Below, piece after piece: positions 5,858-7,195 of a DNA stretch of 7,195 bases (the stretch's first letter is position 1; every line of letters starts with the position of its first letter). The stretch lies in contig JAUWDF010000032.1 in assembly GCA_030608925.1 (NCBI GenBank), positions 1 through 7,195 on the forward strand, written 5' to 3'. This DNA is from Candidatus Bathyarchaeota archaeon. GTDB taxonomy: Archaea > Thermoproteota > Bathyarchaeia > Bathyarchaeales > SOJC01. The position numbers and the translations under genes were made by a program. The notes below the pieces were generated by a model that was not told the DNA's origin, ran no database searches, and saw only the letters and a list, made by a program, of their open reading frames with translations.

Positions 5858-5888
5858 AGATGGTCCGTGCAATCCAAGAAGAGGAGTT

Positions 5889-5900
5889 GATTTTATTAAC
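5889..5900 (-). promoter_or_regulatory. Candidate TATA box of the CPBP protease gene
   Basis: On the minus strand this reads GTTAATAAAATC. A start about 25 nt downstream would fall near 5868, leaving a leader of about 10 nt before ATG 5857. That distance supports ATG 5857 over TTG 5872. The element is AT-rich in both directions, so it could also serve plus-strand transcription toward 5925. Confidence 0.4.
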
Positions 5901-5924
5901 TTTACCTACATCTAGCGAGGAGCT

Positions 5925-5996
5925 ATGGCTTTTGCTGCGAAACCTATTAGACATCTGCGCGTGTACATAAGCTGCTTTTCCCTTCTTATTCTTTAA
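5925..5996 (+). CDS. Candidate 23-residue hydrophobic micro-ORF (speculative)
   Basis: ATG 5925 to TAA 5996 would encode MAFAAKPIRHLRVYISCFSLLIL, a basic N-terminus followed by a short hydrophobic tail. It is preceded by GAGGAG (5917-5922), which resembles a ribosome-binding site although the spacing is short, and by an AT-rich element (5889-5900). A hairpin with a T-tract follows at 6004-6029. The order of TATA-like box, ribosome-binding site, ORF and terminator-like structure in an otherwise empty gap is why it is listed. An ORF this short arises easily by chance. Confidence 0.15.
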   Translation: MAFAAKPIRHLRVYISCFSLLIL

Positions 5997-6003
5997 TCTT
6001 CTT

Positions 6004-6029
6004 CACTAGTTCTCTAGTGCTATCTTTTT
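6004..6029 (+). terminator. Hairpin plus T-tract in the CPBP-rnhA gap
   Basis: CACTAG (6004-6009) and CTAGTG (6014-6019) form a perfect 6-bp stem with a 4-nt TTCT loop, followed 5 nt later by T5 (6025-6029). This has the form of an intrinsic terminator on the plus strand. No established plus-strand gene ends here: rnhA and the CPBP gene are both on the minus strand. On the minus strand the same stem lies 38 nt after the rnhA stop, just past a TTTTA run (6035-6031), so it could mark the rnhA 3' end. Confidence 0.35.
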
Positions 6030-6056
6030 GTAAAAGGAGTCCGTAAACCGACAAAA

Positions 6057-6485
6057 CTATGGAAGTACGCTGTTTAAGGCATGGTTAGCCATTTTATCTA
6101 CCTCTACAATGTCTTTTTGGGTCCTTGCGACATATCTAAAGGTAACTTGTACAAAATCTTGCTGAAGATTTCGAACTCTCTCCCAAAGACGTTCCAATCT
6201 TGAATTCCTTACCCTGTATTCACCAGTAAGCTGCTTCACAACTAAATCGCTGTCCAAGAAACAATTCAAAGATCCTTTTGTCAGTTTACGTGCAGACTCC
6301 AGAGCCAGAATCAACGCTTCGTATTCAGCCTCATTATTAGTTCGCCTCCCCAATAGCTTGGCATGTCTTTTAATCACAAAACCTTCTTCACTCACTATCT
6401 TAAAACCTGCAGCTGCTGGTCCAGGGTTTCCTCTTGAGGCTCCATCGGAATATACCGATAAATGAGTTAGTTCTCCATATTGCAA
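6057..6485 (-). CDS. rnhA: Ribonuclease HI
   Basis: 142 residues, typical for short archaeal/bacterial RNase HI. It cleaves the RNA strand of RNA-DNA hybrids using two metal ions. All four catalytic acids are recognisable: Asp14 in YSDGASRGNPGP (12-23), Glu54 in TNNEAEYEAL (49-58), Asp78 in LDSDLVVKQL (77-86) and Asp130 in EVDKMANHAL (128-137). TTG 6485 is the first standard start codon after an in-frame TAG at 6554-6552, and the SDGAS strand normally begins within the first 5-15 residues. No strong ribosome-binding site sits at the usual distance; GAGGTT (6506-6501) is about 15 nt away, so the exact start is uncertain. The stop is TAG 6059-6057. The gene lies 100 nt downstream of the TauE/SafE-like gene on the same strand, with its own TATA-like box between. 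Confidence 0.93.
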   Translation of the reverse strand: MQYGELTHLSVYSDGASRGNPGPAAAGFKIVSEEGFVIKRHAKLLGRRTNNEAEYEALILALESARKLTKGSLNCFLDSDLVVKQLTGEYRVRNSRLERLWERVRNLQQDFVQVTFRYVARTQKDIVEVDKMANHALNSVLP

Positions 6486-6520
6486 CTTACGCTCAAACCT
6501 AACCTCTATAGTAGTTCCAT

Positions 6521-6534
6521 GAAAATTATTAAGA
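6521..6534 (-). promoter_or_regulatory. Candidate TATA box of rnhA
   Basis: On the minus strand this reads TCTTAATAATTTTC. The usual archaeal spacing predicts a start near 6503-6505, about 18-20 nt before TTG 6485. It suggests rnhA is transcribed separately from the upstream membrane-protein gene. The T4 run here might also help end that upstream transcript. Confidence 0.4.
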
Positions 6535-6585
6535 CATATCCCAGTCTTCTCCTATGTGTCCGAGGATTCTTACCAATCACTGCTA

Positions 6586-7195
6586 TTATGTTACAAATAG
6601 TCTAATCGATGAAATAATAACGAAGAAGATGAACAATCTTCTAATCCATATGTTGCCAGCCTTAACTGCTAAGTCAACTCCGATTTTTGCTCCAGCTATA
6701 AGGCTTATTGATAAAATAATCCCATAGATGAAATTTACTTTCATATTTATTAAGAAAACCACGAATGCAATCATCGATAGTAGGCTAACAATAAACCTTG
6801 TGATCCCCGCACTTTTAATGAAACTCATTCCATAAAACGAAACAAACATAAATGTAAACATTGTACTGACGCCAGCTCCAAAGAAGCCACCATAGATACC
6901 TAGGAAAAAAGACAATACGGATGTCATGATGTAGTCTGATTTTGTGGGGTTTGTCTTTTTTTCTTCTAGCCCAAGCTTTTTCTTATACATTATTATACTG
7001 CCCATGATCAACATCAAAATCGCGATTATGTACTTGAGAATTTCTTCCGCGGTCTGGAGTACAATGGCTACTCCTACGATCGACCCTATTGAAGCAACTG
7101 CTGCGAGGAATAATGCTAGCCCAAGATTGAACTTCACTTTCCTATGATAGCCGATTGCTCCGACTCCAGTGTTGAAAATCATCGCAAACCTGTTT
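6586..7195 (-). CDS. TauE/SafE-family membrane transporter, N-terminus beyond the window
   Basis: The frame is open to the right edge. An internal ATG at 7182 would give 198 residues, but the codons before it (NRFA) continue the protein and the family is normally about 240-280 residues, so the 5' end is probably missing. TauE/SafE (sulfite exporter-like) proteins are multi-pass inner-membrane proteins thought to move sulfur-containing or other small organic anions; the substrate cannot be inferred here. Visible: hydrophobic segments near 17-42 and 46-66 (from Met7182), a charged linker (KKKLGLEEKKTNPTKSD, 67-83), then the second glycine-rich repeat FFLGIYGGFFGAGVS (about 91-105), the most diagnostic family motif. 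Further segments lie near 127-145, 148-165 and 178-197. The stop is TAA 6588-6586. Confidence 0.82.
   Translation of the reverse strand, partial: NRFAMIFNTGVGAIGYHRKVKFNLGLALFLAAVASIGSIVGVAIVLQTAEEILKYIIAILMLIMGSIIMYKKKLGLEEKKTNPTKSDYIMTSVLSFFLGIYGGFFGAGVSTMFTFMFVSFYGMSFIKSAGITRFIVSLLSMIAFVVFLINMKVNFIYGIILSISLIAGAKIGVDLAVKAGNIWIRRLFIFFVIISSIRLFVT

Noticed and set aside
1..7195. CRISPR array, insertion sequence or integrated element
   Set aside because: I see no spaced direct repeats, transposase motifs or duplication of the tRNA 3' end within the window.

Overview
The window is chromosomal DNA from an archaeon. It encodes an archaeal-type leucyl-tRNA synthetase C-terminus, a tRNA-splicing endonuclease subunit, a helix-turn-helix phosphoribosyltransferase, an archaeal-form MtnA, and a tRNA gene with encoded CCA and a short non-canonical intron. 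TTG starts and AT-rich TATA-like boxes fit this. The mix suggests a TACK-lineage archaeon, possibly Bathyarchaeota-like; that placement is inference from recall, not a computed phylogeny.

Layout from left to right. The 3' end of leuS (+) converges on a small uncharacterised basic protein (-). A tRNA-Arg(UCU) gene (+) follows, with a 14-nt insertion in its D-arm that has the features of an archaeal intron. Then come three plus-strand units: an HTH-phosphoribosyltransferase, mtnA, and an endA-like gene followed 14 nt later by hisS. Facing them on the minus strand is a CPBP-family membrane protease gene interrupted by one in-frame TAA. A 0.2-kb gap with a hairpin and T-tract follows, then rnhA (-), then a TauE/SafE-family membrane protein (-) that runs off the right edge.

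The common theme is RNA metabolism: two aminoacyl-tRNA synthetases, a tRNA, a tRNA-splicing endonuclease subunit and RNase HI. The most interesting signal links two of these. The tRNA-Arg gene has an intron outside the canonical 37/38 site, in a relaxed bulge-helix-loop context. About 2 kb away, the EndA-family protein keeps the catalytic Tyr and Lys but has Thr where the catalytic His should be. This suggests a non-catalytic subunit of a heteromeric (alpha2beta2-type) splicing endonuclease, the architecture known to accept relaxed and non-canonical introns. The same tRNA has C rather than the near-universal U at position 33. The HTH-phosphoribosyltransferase beside mtnA may reflect handling of methylthioadenosine breakdown products (adenine and methylthioribose-1-phosphate), which is weaker inference.
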